Of a stretch of 16,781 bases of DNA, positions 6,686-13,985 are shown piece by piece. The stretch covers positions 1-16,781 of the forward strand of contig JAABSZ010000077.1 in the NCBI GenBank assembly GCA_011390135.1, given 5' to 3'. Positions within the stretch are counted from its first letter, which is position 1. Each line of letters begins with the position of its first letter. The DNA comes from JAABSP01 sp011390135. Its GTDB lineage: Bacteria > Desulfobacterota > Desulfobacteria > Desulfobacterales > JAABSP01. Below the pieces are notes generated by a model. It saw only the letters and a program-made list of their open reading frames with translations. It was not told the DNA's origin and made no database searches. The position numbers and the translations under genes were made by a program.

Positions 6686-8356
6686 TTACCTCCCGAACAG
6701 GATGTCGGCCATCCGGTCCATGTCGCCGATGAGCCCCTGGAGGCCCGCGAGCAGATCGTTGTAGGAGACGCTCTTCATAAAGGCACGCACGGCCTCTTCA
6801 TCGAAGATGTCCGATCCCATGACGATCCGGACCGTGTTCTGGGCCACAAGCCCCGCTACCTCTCCCGCGAAGATCCGCGCGGAAAGCCTTGCCCGCTCCG
6901 CATCCGGCTCTCCGGCTTGGGTGAGGCGGGCCGCCTTATGCGCCAGTGCCGCGCCCACCTCCACATGGGTCATCATATCGGCCAGCAGGAACATGGCATA
7001 CTGGGTCTTGGTGAGGCCGTTCTCGTGGATCAGGTTCACGGTCTCGTTGACGGCCCTCGCGCACCGTCCATAGACCGGCCCCCCCACATCCGGGGAAAGG
7101 CCCTCTGCGGCAGCGGCCATCTCCTCGTAATAGGCCCCTTTGGTCTTGCGGGTCTTTTTCCAGCGGAAGGTGCTGATGATGTTCTGCTGGATCTCGCTGG
7201 TTCCTTCGTAGATGCAGGTGATCTTCACATCCCGCTTGATCTTCTCCACGCCGAACTCGTTGATGTAGCCGTAGCCGCCCAGAGCCTGCATCGCGTCATC
7301 GGCCGCCTGGTTTGCACTCTCCGAGGCAAAGAGCTTTGCAATGGAGCCCTCGACCTGGAGATCCTTTTCACCGGCGTCCAGCCTCTCCGCGATGGTCTCC
7401 ACATAGGCCTCGGCCGCATCGAGCCGCACCGCATGGGGAACGATCAGCTTATGGGTGTATCCCTGCTTCTCGCACAGGGGCGCACCGAACTGTATCCGCT
7501 CCTTCGCGTAGGGGATCGCGATCTCCAGCGCGGCCTCTCCCGCGCCCAGGGCCATGGCCGCGACCATCACCCGGGTGTAGCCGAAGACCGCGTTGGCCTG
7601 CTTGAGCCCCTTTCCCGGCACTCCGCCGATGAGGTTCTCGACCGGCACGAAGACATCGGTGAGCGCGATGGGGGAGGTGTTGGAGGCCCGGATGCCGTGC
7701 TTCTCCTCGCCTTTGCCGGGCGCGTACCCCTCGGTTCCCTTCTCCACGATAAAAAAGCTGGGACCCTCGGGGGTCTTGGCCAGCAGGGTGATGAAGTCGG
7801 CCGCAAGACCGTTGGAGATGAACTGCTTGTTGCCGGTGATCCGGTAGCCGGTAACCGCTCCTGAATCGTCCGTCACCGGTTCGGCCTTGGTGGAAAGGCC
7901 GGCCACGTTGCTGCCGGCCCCGGGCTCGGTGACCGCATAGGCCACCAGGGCATTTCCCTCTGCGATCCTGCCGAGCCATTTCTCCTTCTGGGCCTTTGTG
8001 CCGCCCACCAGCAGCGGGTCTGCACCGAGCTGAATGGCAAAAAAGGCCGTGCCGACGCCGAGGCAGATCTTGCACATCTCCCGGGTGACCGCGAAGCAGT
8101 CCCTCGCGCCGCCGCCCATGCCCCCGAACTCCTCGGGGATGAAGAGCAGTTGCAGCCCGATCTCGGGGCCGAGCATCTCCCGGATCACCTCCTCCGGAAA
8201 GATCTCTTTCGCGTCATACTCCAGGATCTTTTCCCGGGTTAGCATACGCTTTTGCAACTGCCGCACCGTCTCCACGGCCATCTGTCTCGATTCCGCATCC
8301 AATCCGTATAGATTGGCTCCGTATAGCTCGACCTGTGCTGGGCTGTCTGTATGCAT
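6686..8356 (-). CDS. Acyl-CoA dehydrogenase family flavoprotein with C-terminal extension, in the fab operon
   Basis: A 556-residue member of the FAD-dependent acyl-CoA dehydrogenase family, which form an alpha-beta double bond in acyl thioesters and pass electrons to ETF. Visible signatures are AYAVTEPGAGSN (139-150), RIQFGAPL (287-294), QALGGYGY (357-364) and YEGTSEIQ (383-390), where Glu384 is the expected catalytic base. The classical enzyme is about 380-400 residues; here some 155 more residues follow (from about 400), mostly helical. It lies between rpmF and fabG, where plsX, fabH and fabD usually are, and ends two bases before fabG. Beta-oxidation dehydrogenases are not expected in a synthesis operon, so an acyl-ACP substrate or a link between degradation and synthesis is possible (inference). 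The ATG at 8356 has only a weak purine-rich ribosome site. A likely promoter lies at 8376-8404. Confidence 0.9.
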   Translation of the reverse strand: MHTDSPAQVELYGANLYGLDAESRQMAVETVRQLQKRMLTREKILEYDAKEIFPEEVIREMLGPEIGLQLLFIPEEFGGMGGGARDCFAVTREMCKICLGVGTAFFAIQLGADPLLVGGTKAQKEKWLGRIAEGNALVAYAVTEPGAGSNVAGLSTKAEPVTDDSGAVTGYRITGNKQFISNGLAADFITLLAKTPEGPSFFIVEKGTEGYAPGKGEEKHGIRASNTSPIALTDVFVPVENLIGGVPGKGLKQANAVFGYTRVMVAAMALGAGEAALEIAIPYAKERIQFGAPLCEKQGYTHKLIVPHAVRLDAAEAYVETIAERLDAGEKDLQVEGSIAKLFASESANQAADDAMQALGGYGYINEFGVEKIKRDVKITCIYEGTSEIQQNIISTFRWKKTRKTKGAYYEEMAAAAEGLSPDVGGPVYGRCARAVNETVNLIHENGLTKTQYAMFLLADMMTHVEVGAALAHKAARLTQAGEPDAERARLSARIFAGEVAGLVAQNTVRIVMGSDIFDEEAVRAFMKSVSYNDLLAGLQGLIGDMDRMADILFGR

Positions 8357-8375
8357 CAGCTTCTCTTCTTACGCT

Positions 8376-8404
8376 ATTATATTATGATAATATGGTTGTG
8401 TTTA
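8376..8404 (-). promoter_or_regulatory. Possible promoter for the acyl-CoA dehydrogenase-fabG-acpP-fabF genes
   Basis: In the 84-base gap after rpmF the minus strand carries a perfect TATAAT (8376-8381), preceded at 17 bases by TAAACA (8399-8404, four of six matches). The region is markedly AT-rich. It would allow the fab genes to be expressed apart from rpmF. Confidence 0.4.
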
Positions 8405-8440
8405 AGAGTGTCGTACTTTCTGCGGGTAAAAAGAAGCCCG

Positions 8441-8626
8441 TTAGGCCTCCTCTTTCTCCTCGACCAGGGAACGGCCCTTGTAGGTGCCGCATTCGGGGCA
8501 GAGATGATGGGGCTGCTTGATCTCACCGCACTGGGCGCAGGTACTCAGATTGGGGCCGTCGATCTTCTGGTGGGTACGGCGTTTGTCCCGCCGGGATTTG
8601 GAAATCTTTCGTTTCGGAAGTGCCAT
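8441..8626 (-). CDS. rpmF: Ribosomal protein L32 (zinc-ribbon form)
   Basis: A 61-residue basic protein of the large ribosomal subunit. It begins MALPKRKISKSRRDKRRTH, typical for L32, and contains two CxxC pairs, CAQC and CPEC, so it is the zinc-binding form rather than the cysteine-free paralogue used under zinc limitation. The ATG at 8626 is preceded at eight bases by TAGGAG; an in-frame codon 14 residues upstream is not family-like. It heads the minus-strand cluster that continues with the acyl-CoA dehydrogenase and fab genes, echoing the widespread rpmF-plsX-fab linkage. It is divergent from gltX. Confidence 0.96.
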   Translation of the reverse strand: MALPKRKISKSRRDKRRTHQKIDGPNLSTCAQCGEIKQPHHLCPECGTYKGRSLVEEKEEA

Positions 8627-8649
8627 AAGTAAATCTCCTAACGCTTTGT

Positions 8650-8661
8650 ATTCTATAGAAT
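8650..8661. promoter_or_regulatory. 12-bp perfect palindrome upstream of rpmF, possible operator
   Basis: ATTCTATAGAAT is a perfect inverted repeat 24 bases before the rpmF start, in the leader of the rpmF/fab cluster. A second, looser inverted repeat TGGT-N5-ACCA (8662-8674) follows at once. The placement suits a repressor site, but no regulator gene is in view and short AT-rich palindromes occur by chance. Confidence 0.25.
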
Positions 8662-8697
8662 TGGTCAATAACCATCCCGATGTCCGGGTTGTACATT

Positions 8698-8745
8698 CTA
8701 GTAATTGAATCCGAGGGGATTGTCAAGGCTTTTTCTGTAGATTTT
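8698..8745. promoter_or_regulatory. Possible divergent promoter region between rpmF and gltX
   Basis: A perfect TTGACA on the minus strand (8721-8726) overlaps TTGTCA on the plus strand (8720-8725). Toward rpmF the best 17-base-spaced -10 is the poor TACTAG (8698-8703). Toward gltX there is TTATCT, 18 bases away. The shared -35 is suggestive but both -10 elements are weak. I see nothing else in the gap 8627-8918 beyond the palindromes noted separately. Confidence 0.25.
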
Positions 8746-8918
8746 ATCTTGTGCTTTGCCGGGGATTATGTTAAGAAAGGTATTTTCTACTTATGATGGA
8801 AAGGGGCTCCTTCCCGGACAGCCTCGCGTTTTTGTAGTGATTTTCGACACCCATCCGGGGAAGGTTATTTCTATAGAGATAAAAACGAGTAAAAAAGGAA
8901 TACCTGAAGGGAAAAGAT

Positions 8919-10331
8919 ATGGAAACGATCGTCACACGCTTTGCGCCCAGCCCCACGGGCTTTCTCCACATCGGCGGGGCCCGCACGGCCCTCTTCAACT
9001 GGCTCTACGCCCGCCACATGAAGGGGAAATTCATCCTCCGCATCGAAGACACGGACGTGGCCCGCTCCACCAGAGAGTCGGTGGATGCGATCTTTCAGGC
9101 CCTCCACTGGCTCAGCATCGACTGGGATGAGGGGCCCTTCTACCAGACCCGGCGGTACGACATCTATAATCAGCAGATCGAAAAGCTGCTGGAAACAGGT
9201 CACGCCTACTACTGCAACTGCTCCCCGGAACGGCTGGAGACCATGCGCAAGGAGGCGATGGCATCGGGCGGAAAGCCCAAATACGACGGCCGCTGCCGGG
9301 AGAAGGGGCTGGCCTGCGGCGACGATACGGTGGTCCGCTTCAAAGCCCCTATGTCCGGGACAACGGTGGTGGAAGACGTGATCAAGGGCAACATCGTCTT
9401 TCAGAACGCGGAGCTGGACGACTTCATCATCGCCAGAAGCGACCGGACCCCCACCTACAACTTCTGTGTGGTTGTGGATGATCTGACCATGGGGATCAAC
9501 ATGGTGATCCGGGGGGACGACCATCTCAACAACACGCCAAAGCAGATCCTCCTCTACCGGGCTCTGGAGGGAAAGCTGCCCACCTTCGGCCATGTGCCCA
9601 TGGTGCTGGGCGACGACCGGGCCCGTCTCAGCAAACGGCACGGAGCCATGTCCATCACGGCCTACCGGGAGATGGGATACCTGCCGGACGCCCTTATCAA
9701 CTATCTGGTCCGGCTGGGCTGGTCATACGGGGATCAGGAGTTCTTCACCAGAGAGGAGCTGATCGAGAAGTTCTCCATCGAAAACATCGGCCGGTCCGCG
9801 GGGGTCTTCAATCCGGAAAAGCTCTTGGCCTTAAATGCCGAACACATCAAGACCACGCCGCCGAGAAAGCTGATCCGCCACCTGGGCCCTTTTCTGGAGG
9901 AGCGGGGGATTGTCTGCGACGACACCGAACAGTTGAAGGGGATCATCCGAACCTTGAACAGCCGGAGCAAGACCCTGATCGACCTGGCCGACGGGGCCAT
10001 GTTCTACTTTGCCGACAAGGTGGAGTATGATGAGAAGGCCGCAAAGAAGTTTTTGAAGCCCAGCTCGCTGGAGCCGATGAATCTGCTGGCCGAGGAGCTG
10101 GAGAAGCTTTCCGATTTCTCCGAAAAGAGCCTGGAGGGAGCATTTCTGAAGGTGATGGAGGCAACGGATCTGAAGCTCGGGAAGATCGCGCAGCCGGTGC
10201 GGGTCGCTCTGACGGGGGGTACGGTAAGCCCTGGAATCTTCGAGATCATCGAGGTTCTGGGCAAGGAGAAGACCCTCTCCCGGCTTCGGGATGCGGTGGC
10301 CTTTATCCATGAAAACGGGGATGCCGGTTGA
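8919..10331 (+). CDS. gltX: Glutamyl-tRNA synthetase
   Basis: A 470-residue class I aminoacyl-tRNA synthetase that loads glutamate on tRNA-Glu in the cytoplasm. The HIGH signature is HIGG (17-20, within APSPTGFLHIGGARTALFN) and the KMSKS signature is RLSKRHG (236-242). Cys99, Cys101 and Cys126 (YYCNCSPE ... YDGRCRE) match the zinc-ribbon insert of many bacterial enzymes. Length and the helical anticodon-binding C-terminus are normal. A GAAGGG ribosome site precedes the ATG. A tRNA-Gln gene follows 53 bases after the stop. In bacteria without GlnRS, GltX also charges tRNA-Gln and GatCAB then amidates it; whether this enzyme is discriminating cannot be decided by eye, but the linkage is suggestive. 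Confidence 0.97.
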   Translation: METIVTRFAPSPTGFLHIGGARTALFNWLYARHMKGKFILRIEDTDVARSTRESVDAIFQALHWLSIDWDEGPFYQTRRYDIYNQQIEKLLETGHAYYCNCSPERLETMRKEAMASGGKPKYDGRCREKGLACGDDTVVRFKAPMSGTTVVEDVIKGNIVFQNAELDDFIIARSDRTPTYNFCVVVDDLTMGINMVIRGDDHLNNTPKQILLYRALEGKLPTFGHVPMVLGDDRARLSKRHGAMSITAYREMGYLPDALINYLVRLGWSYGDQEFFTREELIEKFSIENIGRSAGVFNPEKLLALNAEHIKTTPPRKLIRHLGPFLEERGIVCDDTEQLKGIIRTLNSRSKTLIDLADGAMFYFADKVEYDEKAAKKFLKPSSLEPMNLLAEELEKLSDFSEKSLEGAFLKVMEATDLKLGKIAQPVRVALTGGTVSPGIFEIIEVLGKEKTLSRLRDAVAFIHENGDAG

Positions 10332-10339
10332 TTTTTTAC

Positions 10340-10368
10340 TTGACGGAACGATCCTTTTCCTGTACCTT
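10340..10368 (+). promoter_or_regulatory. Possible promoter for tRNA-Gln
   Basis: TTGACG (10340-10345) is followed after 17 bases by TACCTT (10363-10368), just after the gltX stop. A transcript would start about ten bases before the mature tRNA. The -35 is strong (five of six) and the -10 weak (three of six); read-through from gltX is an alternative. Confidence 0.4.
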
Positions 10369-10384
10369 CAGGAGTTAAGTTTGC

Positions 10385-10458
10385 TGGGAGATCGTCCAGC
10401 GGCAGGACAACGGACTCTGACTCCGTCGACCCAGGTTCGAATCCTGGTCTCCCAGCCA
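10385..10458 (+). tRNA. tRNA-Gln, anticodon CUG
   Basis: The cloverleaf folds by eye. The acceptor stem is TGGGAGA (10385-10391) with TCTCCCA (10448-10454); the D-stem is GTCC/GGAC; the anticodon stem is ACGGA/TCCGT with loop CTCTGAC, anticodon CTG at 10417-10419; the T-stem is CCAGG/CCTGG with loop TTCGAAT. G is the discriminator at 10455 and CCA is encoded (10456-10458). It reads CAG codons. It follows gltX and is closed by an intrinsic terminator starting 15 bases later. Confidence 0.97.
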
Positions 10459-10472
10459 CTCACACACATCAG

Positions 10473-10510
10473 AAGGGATTAACCGATGGAAACCGGTTGA
10501 TCCCTTTTTT
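10473..10510 (+). terminator. Intrinsic terminator of gltX / tRNA-Gln
   Basis: A stem of 13 pairs, including one G-U wobble, joins 10473-10485 with 10494-10506 (AAGGGATTAACCG with CGGTTGATCCCTT), around an 8-base loop. It is followed by a T-tract to 10510. The 3' arm with its T-tract is the first of four tandem 16-bp copies (see the repeat at 10495-10558). Confidence 0.9.
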
Positions 10511-10558
10511 GGTTGATCCCTTTTTTGGTTGATCCCTTTTTTGGTTGATCCCTTTTTT
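10495..10558 (+). repeat. Four perfect tandem copies of a 16-bp unit derived from the terminator 3' arm
   Basis: The unit GGTTGATCCCTTTTTT occurs at 10495-10510, 10511-10526, 10527-10542 and 10543-10558 without a mismatch. The first copy is the 3' half and T-tract of the terminator after tRNA-Gln. Only one matching 5' arm (10473-10484) exists, so each copy could in principle pair with it, giving four alternative hairpins, each ending in six T. A partial degenerate copy (GATTGATCC) follows near 10571-10580. Slippage expansion is the simplest origin. Confidence 0.95.
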
Positions 10559-10593
10559 GATTGTTCAATTCTGATTGATCCATCGGAGAACCC

Positions 10594-12942
10594 ATGACCG
10601 TTTTTCCGACTGCTCCTAAGCGCCGCATCTCGCCAAAATCCTATCTCTGCCTCATCCTACTGCTGCTGTTGTCCACAATTTTTTCCTCCGGATGCGCCCG
10701 GATCTATCAGGATCGGGGCTGGATAATGGAGGAGATCTGCACGGTTCAAGAAGAACAGACCGTTGGGATCGAAAGCGAGCCCCCGGCCTCCCTGTGGCTA
10801 AATGGGGAATATGTGGGGGATACGCCTTTAAAGATTCAACTGCCCTATGAGATCCGTAAGATCGACCTCTCCCAAAAAGAGTTCAAGGAGAGGCCGGGAA
10901 AGGCAGAGCAGGAGATTCTCGAAGCCCAAAACCGGCAGGAGGAATTTCCGCAGCCCTCCCTCCATACCCTCCACTTCAAGGCCGTCAACCACCATGATCT
11001 CTTCACCACCCTGTCGATTCCCCATCCGGAGCCGGTCTTTCGCGGGATTCTCCGGAAGCGGAAGAGCGGTTCCGCGGTTCCGGTAAAGGCCGTATTCTCT
11101 CTCCATGCGGAGAAAAAGCGATTTCCGCTGGTCCGTTCGATCATTGCCGCGCACAAGGCCCCGGGCACGATCGAAAAAGATCCCCCAACACCGTCCCCGA
11201 CCGGAGGCCCCGATGAATATCAGCAGACGTTTACTGTCCCCTTCGCCGATCTACGTGCCCTGGACGGCCTCATGGCCGACCTGGTTTCGGCCGCGGGCCG
11301 ACGGAACTTCCGGTTTCAACTGGAGGGGATTCGATTTGTCGCACAGCTCACCACCAATCCGGTGCGGGAGTTTCGCGCGGTCTGGGTAAGCTATATCGAC
11401 TGGCCCGGAACCGAGACCGATCCGGCTCTTCAAAAAGCGGAATGGATTCGGATGCTCGATACGTTTTCCGATCTCAACATAAATGGGGTCTTCTTCCATG
11501 TTCGGGCCGAGGCCGATGCGCTCTACGGTTCGCGGTATGAGCCCTGGTCCCGCCTTTTGACCGGTGTTCAGGGAAGAGATCCGGGATATGATCCCCTGGC
11601 CTTTGCCGTGGCCGAGGCTCACAGACGGGGCATCGAACTCCATGCGTGGATGAACCCCTACAGGACCCGGATCTCCTCCGGCTGCGGAAAGGGCCGAACC
11701 CACTTTGCTGCGGATCACATCACCCAGACCCATCCCGAATGGGTCATCGACTTTTCCATCGGGAGCCGGGGCTGTTACCAGATGCTCGATCCCGGCATTC
11801 CCCAGGTCACGGAATGGATTGCAAAGATCGCGGCCGATATCGTGAAGCGGTACGATGTGGACGGCATCCATTTCGACGATATGTTCTATCCCTATCCGGG
11901 GCCGGGCTATTCCGGAGTAAAGGGTGAGGATTACCGGACCTATCAAAAATATAAAAAAGGAAAGATATCCATCCGGGACTGGAGGAGAGAGAATGTCAAC
12001 CGGATGATCGACGCGGTCAACAAAAGCATCAAAACGATCCGAAAGGATGTCCGCTTCGGCATCAGCCCCTTTGGTATCTGGCGCAGCGGGGTTCCGGAGG
12101 GAATCCGCGGAATGAGTTCGGTTGACGCCATCTACAGCGACGCGCTGGCCTGGCTGGAAAAAGGGAGCATCGACTATCTCACCCCCCAGCTCTACTGGAA
12201 GACCCACGGCTCCCCCGACTATCAGCGCCTGCTGGAGTGGTGGGCGGAAAAAGTCCATGAGGCCGGAAGACATATATATCCGGGTCAGATCCTCTATTAT
12301 GTGGGAACAGACCGCTTTCCGGAGCAGGGAAACAAGCCCCGATCCCCAAAGGAGATCATCGAGCAGGTCAAAAGCAACCGGGAAGCCCGGGACAGAAGCG
12401 TTCTGGGAAATGCCTTCTATCGGGCCTTGAACGACAAAGATCAGCTTCTGGGCCCCGTGCAGATTCGGCAGGAATTGGAAAAAGGGCTCTATGCGGCCCC
12501 GGCCCTTCCGCCGATCATGGACTGGCTGCCCGCGGAGCGGCCCCGGTCTCCGATAAATCTACAGTTCGAGAGGGAAGGCGAAAATTCCAAAGATCATTCT
12601 GCCGATGGATTTAACAAAGAGCCTCCCGGGACTTCGAAGATAATTCGACTGGTCTGGGATGATCCAACCGGGCCGGAAAACGGAAACCGGTGCTGGAAAT
12701 ATGCCCTCTACACCGTCAGCCGGGAGGATTATCTGGAAAGGGAGGGGGAGATCCGGAATCTGGGCACATTAGTCGCAGTGACCGGGGAAAAGAGTCTCCT
12801 CCTGAAGATCAAGGGCGAAAAAGATGTTGAAAATAAGGCCATTTCCCTGGAGAGGGGGGATCTTCTCTTTGTCACCGCGGTATCGGGCAATAATGTGGAG
12901 AGCCTGCCGAGCGTGCCGCTGGTCTTCGGCATTTCTCCCTGA
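10594..12942 (+). CDS. Outer-membrane-type lipoprotein with PEGA-like segment and GHL10 (DigH-like) glycoside hydrolase domain
   Basis: A 782-residue protein. A basic start and a leucine-rich core lead to a lipobox SSGC with Cys34 as the lipidation site; Ala at +2 favours the outer membrane. Residues about 57-88 (GIESEPPASLWLNGEYVGDTPLKIQLP) look like a PEGA repeat, a small surface domain. Residues about 258-575 match GHL10/DUF187: EFRAVWVSYIDWPG, NGVFFHVRAEADALY, HAWMNPYRTR, DGIHFDDMFYP (424-432, probable catalytic acids Asp428/Asp429), FGISPFGIWRSG, YLTPQLYWK. The E. coli relative DigH is a lipoprotein that cleaves glycan strands stripped of stem peptides, so peptidoglycan is the likely substrate (family knowledge plus inference). 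It is much longer than DigH (about 440), through the N-terminal part (35-257) and a C-terminal tail of beta character. A CGGAGA ribosome site precedes the ATG. It is transcribed alone, after the tRNA terminator. Confidence 0.85.
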   Translation: MTVFPTAPKRRISPKSYLCLILLLLLSTIFSSGCARIYQDRGWIMEEICTVQEEQTVGIESEPPASLWLNGEYVGDTPLKIQLPYEIRKIDLSQKEFKERPGKAEQEILEAQNRQEEFPQPSLHTLHFKAVNHHDLFTTLSIPHPEPVFRGILRKRKSGSAVPVKAVFSLHAEKKRFPLVRSIIAAHKAPGTIEKDPPTPSPTGGPDEYQQTFTVPFADLRALDGLMADLVSAAGRRNFRFQLEGIRFVAQLTTNPVREFRAVWVSYIDWPGTETDPALQKAEWIRMLDTFSDLNINGVFFHVRAEADALYGSRYEPWSRLLTGVQGRDPGYDPLAFAVAEAHRRGIELHAWMNPYRTRISSGCGKGRTHFAADHITQTHPEWVIDFSIGSRGCYQMLDPGIPQVTEWIAKIAADIVKRYDVDGIHFDDMFYPYPGPGYSGVKGEDYRTYQKYKKGKISIRDWRRENVNRMIDAVNKSIKTIRKDVRFGISPFGIWRSGVPEGIRGMSSVDAIYSDALAWLEKGSIDYLTPQLYWKTHGSPDYQRLLEWWAEKVHEAGRHIYPGQILYYVGTDRFPEQGNKPRSPKEIIEQVKSNREARDRSVLGNAFYRALNDKDQLLGPVQIRQELEKGLYAAPALPPIMDWLPAERPRSPINLQFEREGENSKDHSADGFNKEPPGTSKIIRLVWDDPTGPENGNRCWKYALYTVSREDYLEREGEIRNLGTLVAVTGEKSLLLKIKGEKDVENKAISLERGDLLFVTAVSGNNVESLPSVPLVFGISP

Positions 12943-12964
12943 TGATTTTCATCATGATCCCGCT

Positions 12965-13957
12965 TTATCCCGTCAGATACTCGGCAAAGGCATCCGGCGC
13001 AAGATTTCCAAAGTATTCCGTCAGATCGAGATCCCGCACCGCATCCTGCACCGGATCCCGGTCATAGCGGACCCCGCAGAGCCGGGCCTCGACATCTCCC
13101 ACATCGCCGAACCCGAGAAAGTCGCCGTAGATTTTGATTCCGCATATGATCCCTTTCTCCACCTGAATCCGCGTGTCGATGAGCCCGATGGGAAAACGGT
13201 GCTCCCTTCGGATATTGAAATCCGGGGATCTCCCGTAGTTCCAGTCCCATGTCCGGTACTTCTCTTCGGCCAGTCTTTCGGCCCCGGCCCAATCGGTATC
13301 GGTCAGATCAAGGCTCTGTACATCGCCATAGGGGGCAAAAATCGCCTCCAGCAGATGCCTCTTGAATCCCTCCATGTCCATGGGCGCACTCAGGAATTCG
13401 GTAATGTTGGCCACCCGGCTCCGGATCGATTTCAGACCCTTGGATTCGATCTTGTCGATGCGGACGTTCAATGCCTCGACCACGGTCTCCATGTGGGAGT
13501 GGAAGAGGAGGGTTCCGTGGCTGAACATCCGCTTTCCTGCGGCAAACTGGGCATTGCCCGAGATCTTCCTGCCGTCGGCCACGATGTCATTTCGGCCCGT
13601 CAGCTCGGCCGGCACCCCCAGATCCTTCAATGCGCCGATCACCGGCTCGGTGAACTTTTTGAAATTCAAAAAATGGCTTTTGTCGTAGTCGGTGATGAAG
13701 CTGAAGTTGAGGTTGCCGAGATCATGATATACCGCGCCGCCCCCGGACATCCGGCGCACCACATCGATGTTCCGCTCCCGGATGAAATTGCTGTTGATCT
13801 CCTCGATGGTGTTCTGGTTCCGGCCGATGATGATGGAGGGCCGGTTGACATAGAAGAGAAGCAGATCGCCCTTTATCTCTTTATTGCGCAGGCAGTACTC
13901 CTCCAGGGCTAAATTGAGATGGGGATCGGTGATGTTTCGATTGTCGATAAAGCGCAT
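12965..13957 (-). CDS. lplA: Lipoate-protein ligase A
   Basis: A 330-residue enzyme that activates free lipoate with ATP and transfers it to lipoyl domains of 2-oxoacid dehydrogenases or glycine cleavage H protein. The BPL/LplA/LipB fold is shown by RRMSGGGAVYHD (68-79), GRNDIVADGRKISGNAQ (121-137; Lys131 is the expected lipoate/AMP-contacting lysine) and SHGTLLF (146-152). The C-terminal part from about 250 corresponds to the accessory domain of bacterial LplA, so it is the complete one-gene form. An AAGGGTG ribosome site lies before the ATG. It follows the alpha/beta hydrolase gene by 28 bases on the same strand and is probably co-transcribed. No lipoylated substrate gene is in the window. 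Confidence 0.93.
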   Translation of the reverse strand: MRFIDNRNITDPHLNLALEEYCLRNKEIKGDLLLFYVNRPSIIIGRNQNTIEEINSNFIRERNIDVVRRMSGGGAVYHDLGNLNFSFITDYDKSHFLNFKKFTEPVIGALKDLGVPAELTGRNDIVADGRKISGNAQFAAGKRMFSHGTLLFHSHMETVVEALNVRIDKIESKGLKSIRSRVANITEFLSAPMDMEGFKRHLLEAIFAPYGDVQSLDLTDTDWAGAERLAEEKYRTWDWNYGRSPDFNIRREHRFPIGLIDTRIQVEKGIICGIKIYGDFLGFGDVGDVEARLCGVRYDRDPVQDAVRDLDLTEYFGNLAPDAFAEYLTG

Positions 13958-13985
13958 GGCTTCACCCTTTCGCGAATATGTTTCT

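Noticed and set aside
6917..7864. 315-codon open frame on the plus strand opposite the acyl-CoA dehydrogenase
   Set aside because: It is a shadow of a GC-rich coding strand: no family resemblance, and it is fully covered by a gene with intact catalytic motifs.
8423..8440. CGGG/CCCG hairpin directly after rpmF as terminator
   Set aside because: It has a four-base stem with a long loop and no T-run after it.
8662..8674. TGGT-N5-ACCA as a FadR site
   Set aside because: Spacing differs from the FadR consensus and no FadR gene is seen; kept only as an unnamed inverted repeat.
8871..9641. 256-codon minus-strand frame opposite gltX
   Set aside because: Antisense to a complete synthetase with HIGH and KMSKS signatures; its composition is typical of a shadow frame.
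10495..10558. Tandem repeat considered as a CRISPR array
   Set aside because: The 16-bp units abut with no spacers and derive from a terminator arm.
12940..12954. TGATGA-TTT-TCATCA hairpin between the lipoprotein gene and lplA
   Set aside because: The stem is short and AT-rich and no T-tract follows on either strand, so I do not call a terminator.
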